This document shows, piece after piece, positions 41,690 through 53,116 of a stretch of 64,000 nucleotides of DNA. A program made the position numbers and the translations under genes. Origin of the DNA: Prorocentrum cordatum (Eukaryota; Sar; Dinophyceae; Prorocentrales; Prorocentraceae); NCBI GenBank assembly GCA_963575745.1, contig CAUYUJ010018465.1, forward strand, positions 117,874 to 181,873. The letters are read 5' to 3'. Each line of letters starts with the position of its first letter. Positions within the stretch are counted from its first letter, which is position 1. The notes under the pieces are model-generated. The model had not been told where the DNA came from, made no database searches, and was given only the letters and a program-made list of their open reading frames with translations.

Positions 41690-41825
41690 GCGCACATGCC
41701 TCGGTGCCCCCTCTTCGTGCCGTTGAAGCATTTGGCCTCTCTGGGGGCGTTCTCGGGAGGCTTCGGTGCCCTTTGGAGCCGTCTTCGGATGCAATTGTTG
41801 GCCTCTCGGAGGCATGGTGGGTGCC
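41690..41825 (+). repeat. GGCCTCTTGGGG-type minisatellite fragment
   Basis: Short block of TTGGCCTCTCTGGGGGCGTT-like units of the dispersed family. Confidence 0.55.
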
Positions 41826-42109
41826 ATTCTGGTCCAACTTTGGCCAATCATGCGCTATCTTAGAGTAACTGGATCCATCTTGACACCACCATCAGCGGAA
41901 CTGAACCCTGTAAATTGTCGCGGGAGGCCCACTCTAGACGCAGAGGGATTTGGAAGAAATGACCGCTAAACCACCTACGCCCGGAGGGCTGGTGGGATTT
42001 GGCATGCATGTGAATTATATTTAGTGCAGCTTGATTCGTTGAAATTCAGCCATTGAATCGTACATCTCATATCACGTGAGGAGTTGGAAGAGGAGAGGAG
42101 AGTGAGCGA

Positions 42110-42360
42110 GGGAGGAGGAGGAGGAGGAGGAACATGAGGTGGAGGTGAAGGAGGAGGAGGAGAGGAGGAGGAGGAGGAGGAGGAGGAGGAGGAGGAGGAG
42201 GAGGAGGAGGAGGAGGAGGAGGAGGAGGAGGAGGAGGAGGAGGAGGAGGAGGAGGAGGAGGAGGAGGAGGAGGGAGGAGGAGGAGGAGGAGGAGGAGGAG
42301 GAGGAGGAGGAGGAGGAGGAGGAGGAGGAAGGAGCGGGGTTGAGGAAGGAGGAGGATAGA
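42110..42360 (+). repeat. (GAG)n microsatellite, 250 bp
   Basis: Nearly pure GAG from 42150 to 42330. Open in all frames; no gene. Confidence 0.95.
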
Positions 42361-42724
42361 TCAGGGGGAGGAGGGTCGGAGCAGAGGCCGCGGGGTGCCC
42401 GTCAGTGCCATCTTGTCCTCCTCTCCTCCCTCCTCCCTCCTCCCTCCCTTTTCGTTCAAAGCCGACGCTGATCGAAGAAGATCGCTGCGCCCTTCTCCTC
42501 TTTCTCACCCCGCTCCTCGTCCCTCGCCCCCCTGTAAGATGGAGGAGGAGGAGGGATGGGGAGAGGGACCCTGGGATCCGACGTAGGGAGCATGTTGCAA
42601 TCTCGTGAGACATCACGGCTGCAGCTATCGACCCAGTATTCCTGCGGCATTTCTCGAGCCCGAAGGCGGGGGAACAGCGTCCAGTGTGGAAAAGCTGCGA
42701 CGCCCAGATCTCAGGGCAGGAGGT

Positions 42725-42905
42725 GAGGAAGCGGGAGGAGGAGGAGGAGGAGGGGGAAGGGGAGGAGGAGGAGGAGGAAGAGCAGGAGGAAGAGGAGGAG
42801 AGGGAGGAGGAGGAGGAGGAGGAGGGAGGAGGGAGGAGGATGAGGAGGAGGAGGAGGAGGAGGAAGAGGAGGAGGAGGAGAGGGAGGAGGAGGAGGAGGA
42901 GAAGT
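42725..42905 (+). repeat. (GAG)n microsatellite, 180 bp
   Basis: Purine array with GGGA and GAA variants. Confidence 0.95.
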
Positions 42906-43231
42906 TCAGCGCACGGCGTCTGGGCCTCTTTCCCCCCGCCCCGCCGCGTGGCTGGGGCCGCCCAGGCGCCCGCCGGTGCCATCCCTTCCTCCTTCCCGTC
43001 CGCCCCCGCCGCCGGCCTCGGCAGCGCCCTGGCGGCGCAGGCCACGCGAGGCCTCACCGCAGGCCGCCCGCGTGCGCCGCCGCCGCCGCCGCCGCCCAGG
43101 GTCGGCCGCCGGTGGTTGTCGACGCCCGCGTCGTCGGTGCCCCACCTCGCGTCGTGCAGGAGTCACGGAGGAACGACCTCGGGCACTGCCGGTCTCCCGG
43201 GCCCTCGGCGGACCCTGGGACCGTGAAGTGC

Positions 43232-43590
43232 AGGAGGGAAAGAAACACACAGACACAATTAATCGCCGACCCCCAGGAGAATACAGGGAAATATGGGAAG
43301 TGGGGGGGAAGACAAAAACCAAGAAAATATGGAAAAATATAGGGAATCCTGTTATTTGTGTGCAGTTATTTGTGTGTTTGATGGAGGCCTGCTGCTTAAA
43401 AGGCGCCAGCCCTGCACCTACAGAGCAGGCCCGCACCTTCCAAGAAGCAGGGGGGTTTCTCAGAAGCCTTCCCCCTTCCCCTGGCCCCCCTCTGCTCTCC
43501 GCCAAAAGTTGGTGGAGAGTGTCGCCAACTTTTGCTTTGCCTCCTGACGCCTCGGGAGGCCTGCGGGGATATCCGTGGGACCTCCGTGGG
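43232..43590 (+). repeat. 450-bp tandem duplication, copy 1
   Basis: Begins AGGAGGGAAAGAAACACACA (43232) and includes ACACACAGACACAATTAAT, a GGAAGTGGGGGGGAAG block, TTATTTGTGTG and, further right, GACGCCTCGGGAGGCC. All recur 300-450 bases downstream. Confidence 0.75.
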
Positions 43591-43680
43591 ACCTCTGGAG
43601 GCCTACGTCGGCGTCGGCGTTGCCGCCGCCGTCCTCGTCTGATGTTCGAAGTTGTTGGAGAGTTTAGCCTGCCTTCTGTC

Positions 43681-43990
43681 AGGAGGAACAAAAAACACAC
43701 AGACACAATTAATCCTCGATTCCCCAGAAAATATGGGAACATATTGGAAGTGGGGGGGGAAGGCAGAAGCTCCGAAAATATAGGAAAATATGGGGGATCT
43801 TTTTGTTTGTGTGTATTTATTTGTGTGTCCTGGGGCCCCTGCCTTCCGTTTTGCCTCCAGACGCCTCGGGAGCCCCGCGGGGGCCTCCGTGGGATCTCCA
43901 TACGGGGCCTCCTTGGAGGCCCACGTCCGAAGGCTCCCGGAGCGGAAGACGGCGTCATCGGCCGCCGCCGCCGTCGTCGTTCGCTTCGTC
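43681..43990 (+). repeat. 450-bp tandem duplication, copy 2
   Basis: Second copy of the 43232-43590 unit, offset 450 bases at the ACACACAGACACAATTAAT block (43245 versus 43695). The right part is shorter. Confidence 0.75.
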
Positions 43991-43999
43991 GTCGTTGTT

Positions 44000-46229
44000 A
44001 CGATCCGCGGCGATCGTTACACGGCGGCCGTTGAAAGTAGGTTTTTTTAGATCCCCAGATCCCACTCTACTTTAGGCGCCTTGCTACTTCAACAATCGAG
44101 TGATTTTCTCTCTTCCCTCTTCAGGGGGCGGGCGGAGACCCAATCTACTCCCAACGCCTTCCTGCTTCATGTTCCCGTCACTTCTTCCGACCGGCGGGTA
44201 TTGATCTAGTTGCTTTCCTTCGTCATTGCCTTGCGTGCGAGACGCTGCCAGCTGTCATCCTGACGCACGGATCAGCATGCGTGTCGTCGTCGTTGTCATC
44301 CGTTGCTTCTTCGCTGTCGCGGAGATGGGCCCGTTGAATCTTTGAATGGTGCGCGGTCTCAAGAGGTCGTGGCCACGGAGACAAACACCCGTATACAAGA
44401 AGCCGTTTCTTCTGTCGGGGTTGGGCGATATCGTCGAATGACCGCAGTTTGTATATATATATATATATATATATATATTTGCGAACGTCGGCTGTTTTAA
44501 TGTTTGTTGAACTCGCCCTCGAACCGCATGGAGCGCGAGCGCTGCCAAGAAGGCGTCGGCCAGAGATTTCACTTGCCCTTTAGGTCGGGCCCGGGACCTG
44601 CGCGAAAGCGCCCGCCAGGCCTTGTTGGCGAATCGCGAGGGCCCGATCGGGCGGGGCCGATTTGGCCGACCGACCCCCTGAAAAGTTTATACGCAGGTTG
44701 TGTGTGACTGTTGCGTTCTCCGAGGGAAAACTTCTGGGCCCCCCCACGGGGGCCGGGGTGATTCTTCGACCCCTGTCCGCGCCATTGGCCGACCGTCCGT
44801 GCCATTCGTGGGCGCCGCGAATGCTTGGGGCTCAGCCTTCGGAAGGTTGCGAACGACTTCGACTCTGCCTTCTGGCCTTGCAGCACGCTTCGCAAGGCCC
44901 TTCCTTCGCCAAGGAGCGAGCGGTATTCACTGGCCCCGGTGGGGCGACCTCCACTGCCATTGGCATTGGAAGGCCCTGCTGAGGGGGGGCGCCGCGCTGT
45001 TTAAAACAAACGAGAAGTAGATGACCTTGCATGTTTCGCTGTCTCTTTTTAGAATTCAGAACGCGCGTATGGAAGGCGAGGTGCCCAACATAAACACATC
45101 CTCTTGCTCGTGCTCTGGCTGATGCTCCTACTGCCGTGATCATTAACGACAGTCCGCCTGTTCTGCCCCTTGGCCCCTTGGCCAGCAGAACCTTGGACCA
45201 TACAGGTCAGATATTGCAGAGAGGAGCGCGTCGTGATCTTGGCGACCTTCCATCCATCGTTTCCCCAACCTGGTACGCCTTCTTCCGTTCAAGCGGTCTG
45301 CCGCTGCTTCATATTGTTCTTCGTTCGCTCGCTCGCCGGGCGCACCGACCGCGTCGGGCTGCTGGTGCACCCGACGCTGCCAGTGCAGCCTGAGTCCGCC
45401 CGAGAGAGTGAGAGAAAGAGAGAGACCGACAGAGAGAGGCCCAAACTGGTGTCCAGGCCGCGGTAACGAATTGCAGGGGCCTGGGGAGGTGGGGAGGTGC
45501 GAAACCCTCCCGTAGGCAACCCATTACCACACGATGGCGCCCAGCTTCATCACGCACTGGAGAAGCGTCCAAGTATACGTCATTTGATGCGGGGAGGGCA
45601 TGCTTTCGACGAGGCCATTGAGAACTTTGCGGGTTTTGTTGCCGACGGTATGCGGGTGTCAGGTGTCTGATCTAAGCTCCTGGCGAAAGAACTAGGGAAC
45701 GAGAAGTGTGCACGCCCCGTGGCGGCGTCGCATCCCCGGCGCAGCGGCCTCGACTGTCGCTACCCGCATCGATCCTGGCGGCCCCCCCCCCTTTGTCGTC
45801 CTCTACGTCGCGTTTTTCCTGGACGTCCTGGAAAGCCAGGGCAGGCGCACCTCTCAAGATGATACAGTCGGGGCCCTGAAGAAGGAACCCTTTTGGTTGG
45901 GGAGGGGCTCCGCGTTCCTTAAGTGTTTCACAGCTTGCCTCAGGTTTTCCTTATGTTTTCGATCGGAAATCGAAGTTTAACTTATGGAAAAAAGGGGCCT
46001 CGTTCCTTATTTTGGGTTCCTTAGGTCAAGGCCCCGACTGTACCGCATTTGGAGGCTTCGGTGCGGCTGCCAACTCGCTCCGCCCCCCGTGCACAGCTGC
46101 AGCGTCAGCTGCAGCACAGGCAGGCCTCCCACTCGCCATCGGGTTTGGGGCGGCCGTGCGGACCACGCCCCCCGCGGTGCCCTCTTCGGCCGTGCTCCCT
46201 GGCCACTGTCCATCAAGGCACCGGAGCCT
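44000..46229. other. unassigned sequence
   Basis: A (TA)n run at 44451-44478 and a short (GA)n at 45404-45442. Open frames on both strands lack recognisable domains. Confidence 0.4.
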
Positions 46230-46354
46230 GGCATCGCTCGGGCGTGTGCTTTTCTTCTCGGCGAGGGCCATCGAGGAGCATCCTTGACCATTCGGCGAAG
46301 AAACCACGCACCAAACCGAAAAAAACACAGGGAATGGACGTCCGAGCGATGGCC
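46230..46354. mobile_element. MITE-like element, copy 2
   Basis: 125 bp. Ends GGCATCGCTCGGGCGT and ACGTCCGAGCGATGGC. The interior shares GTGTGC, TTCTTCTCGGCG and ACCAAACCGAAA-type blocks with 41483-41604. Confidence 0.65.
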
Positions 46355-46624
46355 AGGAAGAGCATTACGTCAGCAGGCTTTCAGTCAGACGCGGTTGCTA
46401 CTCTTCCGGGAACAGACTTTGGCCTGCCGTGCCGCGGGACATGCCCCCATGTTTCAGTTCTGTGCGGGGTTCTCACAGCCGCAGCATCGGCTGAAGGCTA
46501 CGAGCCCTGGTCATCTTCGGACACTCCGCAGACCCGCGCCGTCGCCTCATCCCTCCTCCCTTGTCTCTCTTCTCTCCCCGTCGTCCTCCCTCTGCCCTCC
46601 TCGTTCCCCCCCTCCCGCGCGACG

Positions 46625-46700
46625 AGGAAGGAGGAGGAGGAGGAGGAGGAGGAGGAGGAGGAGGAGGAGGAGGAGGAGGAGGAGGAGGAGGAGGAGGACT
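46625..46700 (+). repeat. (GAG)n microsatellite
   Basis: Pure GAG array of about 70 bases. Confidence 0.95.
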
Positions 46701-46772
46701 TGTTTTGCCATCAACGGCACCATGCAGCCCACATACCCCTCAAGCCGGTGGACGAGACCCGCAAGGGGAGAA

Positions 46773-47713
46773 CTATTGAGGCTTAGTCCGAAGAGTCCTC
46801 ATCCAAGGCGTGCGCACAGAGTAGGGGACCTTTGTCCTCCTCTCGACGAAGGGCGACAGCCACCATCCGAAGATGCGGCGCGTCCGTGACAGAAGCCTTC
46901 GAGCCACCTTGCCCCGACAGACAGGAATCGACCTCCTACCTTCAATATCGAGATTGTGGAGACTCAGAGGCGGTTGGTCCCCAGGCTCTACCACATATTG
47001 ATGTAACTTCTGAGCCAGCGGTTTGTGCAGAGTTCCGGCACTGTCAGCCTCTGTAGACAACTGGCGCACCTTCTCATGCTGCTCCAGACGGTGTTTTTGA
47101 GCAGACTCGTAGGCAGTGACAGCTTTGGCGAGGTTGGACTCCAAGGCTCGCATGTCGTGGAAAAGGCGGCCGACGTGCTGCTGAAGCGGCGGCTCTTGGC
47201 GTAGATCGGCCATGACCGCTTGCTTGGATTCCGGCCGAGATTGGTATCGCTGCAGTCCTGCTTCATCGCCCATGGAACGAGGAGACGAGATGCTAGCAGA
47301 GAGCGCCGCGATCTGATCCGCCCCATCCGGACCAACACGTCCAACGAGCGCTTGCCGACTTCCGACTTGACCACACCCCGCTTCACCACTATACGTGGGC
47401 TGGCGAGGGAAATCAGCCAAGGGATTTGGCCGAACACGTGGAGCACCGCCATGCGAGACAGCAGGAGCAGGAACACGTGACTGGCCGTTGCACAACCACT
47501 GACCTGGCGGGGAAGGTGGCCCTTGAATCCAAACCCCACTCGGCGGAGGCGGTGATTAATATCAGGTTCCAGACCTCGGCTGCCAGCAACTCTTGCACTA
47601 CATCCAATAGGCTTTGTTTTCCTGCAGCCGCAGTGTGAGCAACTCCATCGACCCCCTCCGCCGCCGCGTGGAGAGGAATCCCCTGGACCACTGCCCTGCT
47701 GCGACTGGTGCAT
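46773..47713 (-). pseudogene. LINE/retroelement ORF1-like coiled-coil relic
   Basis: On the minus strand, one frame (47713 downward) begins with RWSCSHCGCRKTKPIGC, a partial zinc-finger-like block. Another frame (47495 to 46773, 240 codons) has a charged coiled-coil segment at residues 115-155 (LESNLAKAVTAYESAQKHRL followed by EQHEKVRQLSTEADS). Finger plus coiled coil recalls ORF1 proteins of dinoflagellate LINE-type elements, which bind the element RNA. The change of frame marks it as broken. The RT partner is not adjacent. Confidence 0.4.
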
Positions 47714-47846
47714 ACCGTTGCACCCACGGCTCGCGACGACATTGCTGATGAGGAGGCGGCGGCGGCAGCGGCACCATGGTTGCGGAATATTGGGTCGTTG
47801 GGAATAGAGGTGGGAGAAGCTCCCGAGTTGCTCTGGCTCTCACGAG

Positions 47847-48056
47847 GAGGAGGAGGAGGAGGAGGAGGAGGAGGAGGAGGAGGAGGAGGAGGAGGAGGAG
47901 GAGGAGGAGGAGGGAGGAGGAGGAGGAGGAGGAGGGAGGAGGAGGGAGGAGGAGGAGGAGGAGGAGGAGGAGGAGGAGGAGGAGGAGGAGGAGGAGGAGG
48001 AGGAGGAGGAGGAGGGAGGAGGAGGAGGAGGAGGAGGAGGAGGAGGAGGAGGAGGA
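47847..48056 (+). repeat. (GAG)n microsatellite, 210 bp
   Basis: Nearly pure GAG; followed by an AATAAT/AAGAAG stretch and a second shorter GAG block to 48182. Confidence 0.95.
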
Positions 48057-48220
48057 TAATAATAATAGTACTAATAAGACGGATAATGCTAATACTAAGA
48101 AGAAGAAGACGAATACTAATAAGAAGAGGAGGAGGAGAAGGGGGTGGAGGAGGAGGAGGAGGAGGAGGAGGAGGAGGAAGAAGACAAGAGCAGTAGGATG
48201 AGCACGAGGACGCACTTCCT

Positions 48221-48415
48221 ACCTCAGGCGGCGGCCTGTGCGGTGGCTCTGGCGGCCTGGGTGCTGGCGGCGGCCTGGGCGCCAGCACTGGCGGCCTGGG
48301 CGCTAGCGGCGGCCTGAACGCCGGTGCCGGCGGCTTGGGCGGTGGCGGCTTGGGCGCTAGCGGCCTGGGCGCTGGCGGTGGCCTTGGCGCTGCTGGCGGT
48401 GGCCTAGGCGCGCTG
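48221..48415 (+). repeat. GGCGGCCTGGGCGCTGGC-type minisatellite
   Basis: Diverged units of 18-30 bases reading as Gly/Leu/Ala repeats. Confidence 0.75.
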
Positions 48416-48424
48416 CGTCGGGCC

Positions 48425-48730
48425 CAACGTCGACGACGACGACGAAAACGACGACGACGACGATGACGACGACGACGACGACGGTGGCGGCGGCGGCGAC
48501 GATGACGACGAGGTCGACTGCGGGGACGGCGGCGAGGAGTAGGAGGAGGACGACGAAAATGACGATGACAAGGAGGATGACGACGCGTTGGAAGATGGGC
48601 CCAAGAGGAGGATGACAAGGAGGATGAGGACGCGACGAATATGACGACGACAAGGAGGACGACGAATATGACGATGACAAGGAGGATGACGACGAATATG
48701 ACGATGACAAGGAGGATGATGACGATGACA
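48425..48730 (+). repeat. (GAC/ACG)n and AAGGAGGATGAC repeat
   Basis: GAC triplets to about 48510, then 30-36-bp units with GACGATGACAAGGAGGATGA. Confidence 0.85.
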
Positions 48731-48994
48731 GATTTGACACGAGTGTGGGCCCAGTTTTCTTGTCTTGCCACGCGCACGTAGAGGCGGGCCGCGGCCGCAA
48801 GAGGCGAGACAGTTCAAGCTTTGGACTGCGTGCAGTGTGAAAATCGTGGAGCGGTGAGTAAAAAATGGCTCGGTAGTGGCGGGCCGTCGGTGCGGGTGCG
48901 GCCGCCGCGCGAAGGTCGGGGTCGAAGATGGTCGAGGGTTCTGCCTGCGGGGTGGATGAGTTGAAGTGGGGCACAGATCTTCGTAAAGTCAAAG

Positions 48995-48997
48995 GGA

Positions 48998-49030
<33 letters not shown>

Positions 49031-49150
49031 GAGAACGAGCGAGATAGAGAGAGAGAGAGAGAGAGAGTGAGAGAGAGAGAGAGAGAGTGAGAGAAAGAGA
49101 GAGAGAGAGAGAGACACCTGTATGCACATATATATATATATATATATCCA
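48995..49150 (+). repeat. (GA)n then (TA)n microsatellite
   Basis: GA dinucleotides with few interruptions at 48995-49114, then TA at 49128-49147. Confidence 0.95.
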
Positions 49151-49188
49151 TTTACAGGTATAGAGACAGGCTGTCCCTATATAGAGAG

Positions 49189-49232
49189 GCTATGTTTCTC
49201 TCTGTCACGCTGCGTGACAGAGAGAACATAGC
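49189..49232. other. strong hairpin / palindrome, 21-bp stem
   Basis: Left arm GCTATGTTTCTCTCTGTCAC+GC and right arm GCGTGACAGAGAGAACATAG+C are complementary except for one bulged T, around a single-base loop at 49211. A weaker palindrome (TATAGAGACAG / CTGTCCCTATA) lies just upstream at about 49159-49182. Confidence 0.8.
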
Positions 49233-49384
49233 GAGGCAGGGAAAGAGAGAGAGGGAACGAGAGGGAGAGACACCGCCCGTCGGACGACGTTCGGGAACGT
49301 CCTAGGATCGAGGAAGACAGGAGGGTGAGGAGGGTGATTGGGATGAAGAGGAGGGCGAGGAGGGGGAAGGGGGGAGGAGGGGGA

Positions 49385-49625
49385 GGAGGACGAGACGATG
49401 ACGACAACAATGATGATAGTCATGATGACGGTGACGGCAACGAGAATTACGATGGTGGTGGTGTTGAGGATGCTGCTGATGATGATGTTGATGATCATCA
49501 TCATCATATGATGATGATTATGATGATGATGTGCAGGGGATTGTTGTTGATGGTGATGGTGGTACTGAAGTTGGTGATGCAGTGGTGATAGTAGTGATAG
49601 TGGTGACGATGAAGGTGGTGATGAT
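49385..49625 (+). repeat. GAT/GGT/GTG trinucleotide repeats
   Basis: Diverged GAT, TGATGG and GTGGTGATAGTAG-type sequence. Confidence 0.85.
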
Positions 49626-49989
49626 GGCGCAAAAGATAACAATGTAAAGGAGGAGAAGTTGGAGGAAAAGGAAGAGGACGACAAGGGCGGGTCCAAGAGG
49701 AGGATGGACCAGAGTAAGCGCAATATGCATCAACGATGCTGCCACAGACCCTCCCGTCCCAAGGCCCCCCTCTCAGTCAGTTATTGCACGTATTGCTCAC
49801 TGTGCGAAGCGCCCAAGTTGAGAAGCGAGCGCTCCATGCAATTTAGTGCGAGTGCCGTTGAGAAGGGCATCGCCTTTCATTCTTCTGTTTGTAATGAGTG
49901 CGGCAGGGTGGATGACAGAGTTCGAGGAGGTGCCAAGCGGCAGTCCCGCTTTGATAACAAGCGCCCTGCACTGTTGTTTATGGCTGTCC

Positions 49990-50300
49990 AGGCAAGAGCC
50001 CCACTTTGAGAAGGAACTGTTCTCCATCCGCGTAATTGTTGTACACGTTTGATCATGTGGTGCTACTTCGTTCAATAGGTTTCAGGTGAGCCCGAGTTGT
50101 AACACGAACCAGTTTGCATCCGTGTAACTGTTGGAAGTTGTAAGGCGGTTGTGCTCGGCGTTAATGCGAATCGCATATTTTGACCAGGTGTCGGCCATCC
50201 ATCCATGTAACGTTTGGAAGTTTCAAAACGAATTGGCGCGGCGTTGGTATCACCACATACAAACACAGCCGACGCTACATCCGTGTAATTATCAGTTTCA
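49990..50300 (+). repeat. 65-75-bp degenerate tandem repeat, locus 2
   Basis: Units contain CATCCGTGTAACTGTTGGAAG, GGCGTTAATGCG and a complementary CGCAT, as in the 39.94-40.23 kb array. Both loci are preceded (39531 and 49727) by ATGCATCAACGATGCTGC. Confidence 0.6.
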
Positions 50301-50419
50301 ATGTCGGAAATTTCCAGCTTCGGGATCTTACAGTGAACGGGCGTCTCAAACGGAAAACCTGGCTCGGCCTTCGGGGTCGTCTGGTGATGTGACAATGACA
50401 GGCGTGAATTATTCATCAG

Positions 50420-50580
50420 GAGGAGCGGGAGAAGGATGGAGGGTAGGGGGACGAGGGGGAGGGAGGAGGGAGAAGCGAAATGGGGGGAGGGAGGGAGGAG
50501 GAGGGAGGAGGGAAGAGGATTTTGGATTGCGACGCCGATGCAAGGAGGGAGGAGGGAGGGGGAGCGAGCGAGCGCGAGAC
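50420..50580 (+). repeat. purine-rich GGGAGG/GGAGGA tract
   Basis: GA-rich low-complexity sequence; no gene. Confidence 0.7.
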
Positions 50581-50734
50581 GCGTCTAAGTTGCCCCAGCG
50601 CGCCGTGCGGGAGAGGACTGGCCCCGCTTGCCTGCACACCAACCGAGCTTCCGTGAGAGGCCCGCACGTGGTGCCGACCAGTGAGGAAGGACTTACATGG
50701 GCCTGCGTAAAGGTTCGCCCACTCCTTCCACTGC

Positions 50735-53073
50735 GGTGCTCCTGGGCACGATGCAGTGGGATGTCGAAAGATACACACGAACACGATGCCACCGTTTGTG
50801 AACGCAAAATTGTGGTGGTTTCAACACGCGCGCCAACATACTGTCATGACGTATTTGAGGACAGCAGCGCCTGACCACCACCGTGACTGTGAGCACCCAA
50901 GTGCCCGCGGGCACCACAACGCTTGTGAGCAACAAGGCGTATGACCAGGAAGTCATGTACTAAACATTCCCTTTCAATTTGGTTGAGCTGGTTTCGATCC
51001 TAGTTCGAATCTATTTTGCGATGTATACCCACATTGCCGACATGTCTATCGTTCCGAGCAAAATTGGGACCTGGTTCGGGCTTGATGTTCGATGTAGTCC
51101 CGCACGGAAAGCATGCTTTTTGTTTTGTTTCGAACCGACGCCGAACCTGTTTCGAATTTGTTCTCACAACAATTCCATGGTTATCGGAAATCCTTTATTG
51201 TTTCGAACCGATGTTCGAACCTGGTTTGAATTTGTTGGAAGCTCCACGTGGTTCGCCGCTTTCGGACCGCCATCCCGTTTAGCCTCACGAGAGTTTCATT
51301 CGGGGTGCAATCGGCAACACCCCAACATACTTATACTAGATGTGCGTCGCCCCCCCAGGGGCGACGCGCGCACCGAGAAATCTTATAGTATATGCGTCGT
51401 GGCGGGCGCTTTCTGGCCACACCGCTCGGGAAACGATATACTACAAGATGGGTATACTATATGTTCGGGTCGGACGCGCGCCTCCAAGAAGGACATATAG
51501 TACTAGTCTGTCCATGTGCGTCCCATGCAAGCCTCAGGCTGCCCGCCCCCCCGCTGGATCAGCTCCGCTCCCGCCGCGCTGCGCCAGGCTCTCCGCGCGC
51601 CTGCGGGGCGCGCCGGGCCCGCGCTGCGCCGGCCCGTCGAGCATCGGGGGAGTGTTTAGCGCGACGCAGTGCACTGCTTTGATTTTTGGCGCAGCTTATC
51701 GGGCAGGGCTGTGGCGATCTCGGCCGCGTGTGGGGGCCGCGCGGCGCTTCTCTCAGCTCGGCATCGGCCGCCGTGGCCAGTGAGCGAAACTCGCGTCAGC
51801 AAGTTGAACAACTATGCCCACTGCCGGCGCGGTCGTGTATCGCCCGGAGGACGGTCTGAGAACGCCCGGGGCTCTTGCGTCTTCGACGCGCAGGTCGTCG
51901 GCCGCGGCCGGGACGCGCCCAGCCGTTCGTGGAGGCCGCGCCGCGCTTCTCCGCTCGACGTCAGTCGGCGCGGCATTGAACCAAATTGAACTCAGCCATG
52001 CGAAATAGAACCAACGCGTCCACTGACGGCACAATCTGATGTCGCAACGATCTCGCATCGCCCGTGGGCGCGATTTTGATTTTCGCTTTGCCGCCGCGGT
52101 GGCCTAAGGCGCGGTGCAGCAGGGCGTCGAAAGACGCGCCGCGCTGCGGCTTCAACGGGCGTGCCAACGCACTGCCAGCACTTACTTTTGAACACAGCAG
52201 CGCCAGAGCACCGCCGCGACTGCGAGCGCCCAAGTGCCCGCGGGCGCCGCCGAGCCTGCGAGCATCGGGTTGCATGGGCCTGCCATGCAAGGACAACCCG
52301 CCCGAAGCGCCACCTTTCCATTGTTTCGAGCGGATCCCGAGCCTTTTCCGAGCTTGTTTTCCAATGGAGTCCCGCGCGAAACGCAAGCGCTTTCATCGCT
52401 CCGAACCAAGTTCGGGCGTGGTTCGAAGTTGATATTCGAAGGAGTCCCGCGTTTTTGTTGTTGTTTTGTTTTATTTTAAAATACATATATCTATATATCG
52501 TTTTGAACCGACAACGAACCCTGTTATATTTTTTTAATCCGAGCATGTCCCGCGCGAAATGCCAGTGATTCTATTTCGTCGAACCGACCCATGTTGTTTC
52601 GAGCCGCATTTCGAACCTTGGTTCGAACCAAGATTTTTGCGGGGCTCCATTCGGCGCGCCGTTTTCGCACCGCCACCCCGTCTAGCTCTGCGCAACTTCC
52701 TCGGCGGCGCAGGCCCCGGACTGACCGCCCAAACCATCCCAACCCAACCCGAAGGCTTCAATTTGCCCTCCATTTCCAGTGGGGGGGGGTCGGGGAACAT
52801 CGAAAAAACACACATGGAACCCGTACCGCCCCAAACCCGAAATTCGGGTCTTCGGGTTGGGTTAGGGTGGTCTGGTAGGTAATCAAGAATGTTCGTTTTG
52901 TTTTCTTGCGCAATTGGTCGGCCAGGGTCGGGGCGCGCCCGGCCATTTGCAGAGGCCGCGCCGCGCTGCTCTGCTCGGCGCCAGCCAGCGCGGCTGCTGG
53001 GCGAGATTCACGTCAGCAATTTGAGCCCCGATGTTCGCCGAGAGCACGGTCCGACATTGCCAAGAGGACGGTC

Positions 53074-53116
<43 letters not shown>

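Noticed and set aside
50960-51030. Possible tRNA because of GTTTCGATCC and GTTCGAATC (B-box-like).
   Set aside because: No A box at the proper distance and no acceptor-stem pairing; the motif is part of the repeated TTCGAA module.
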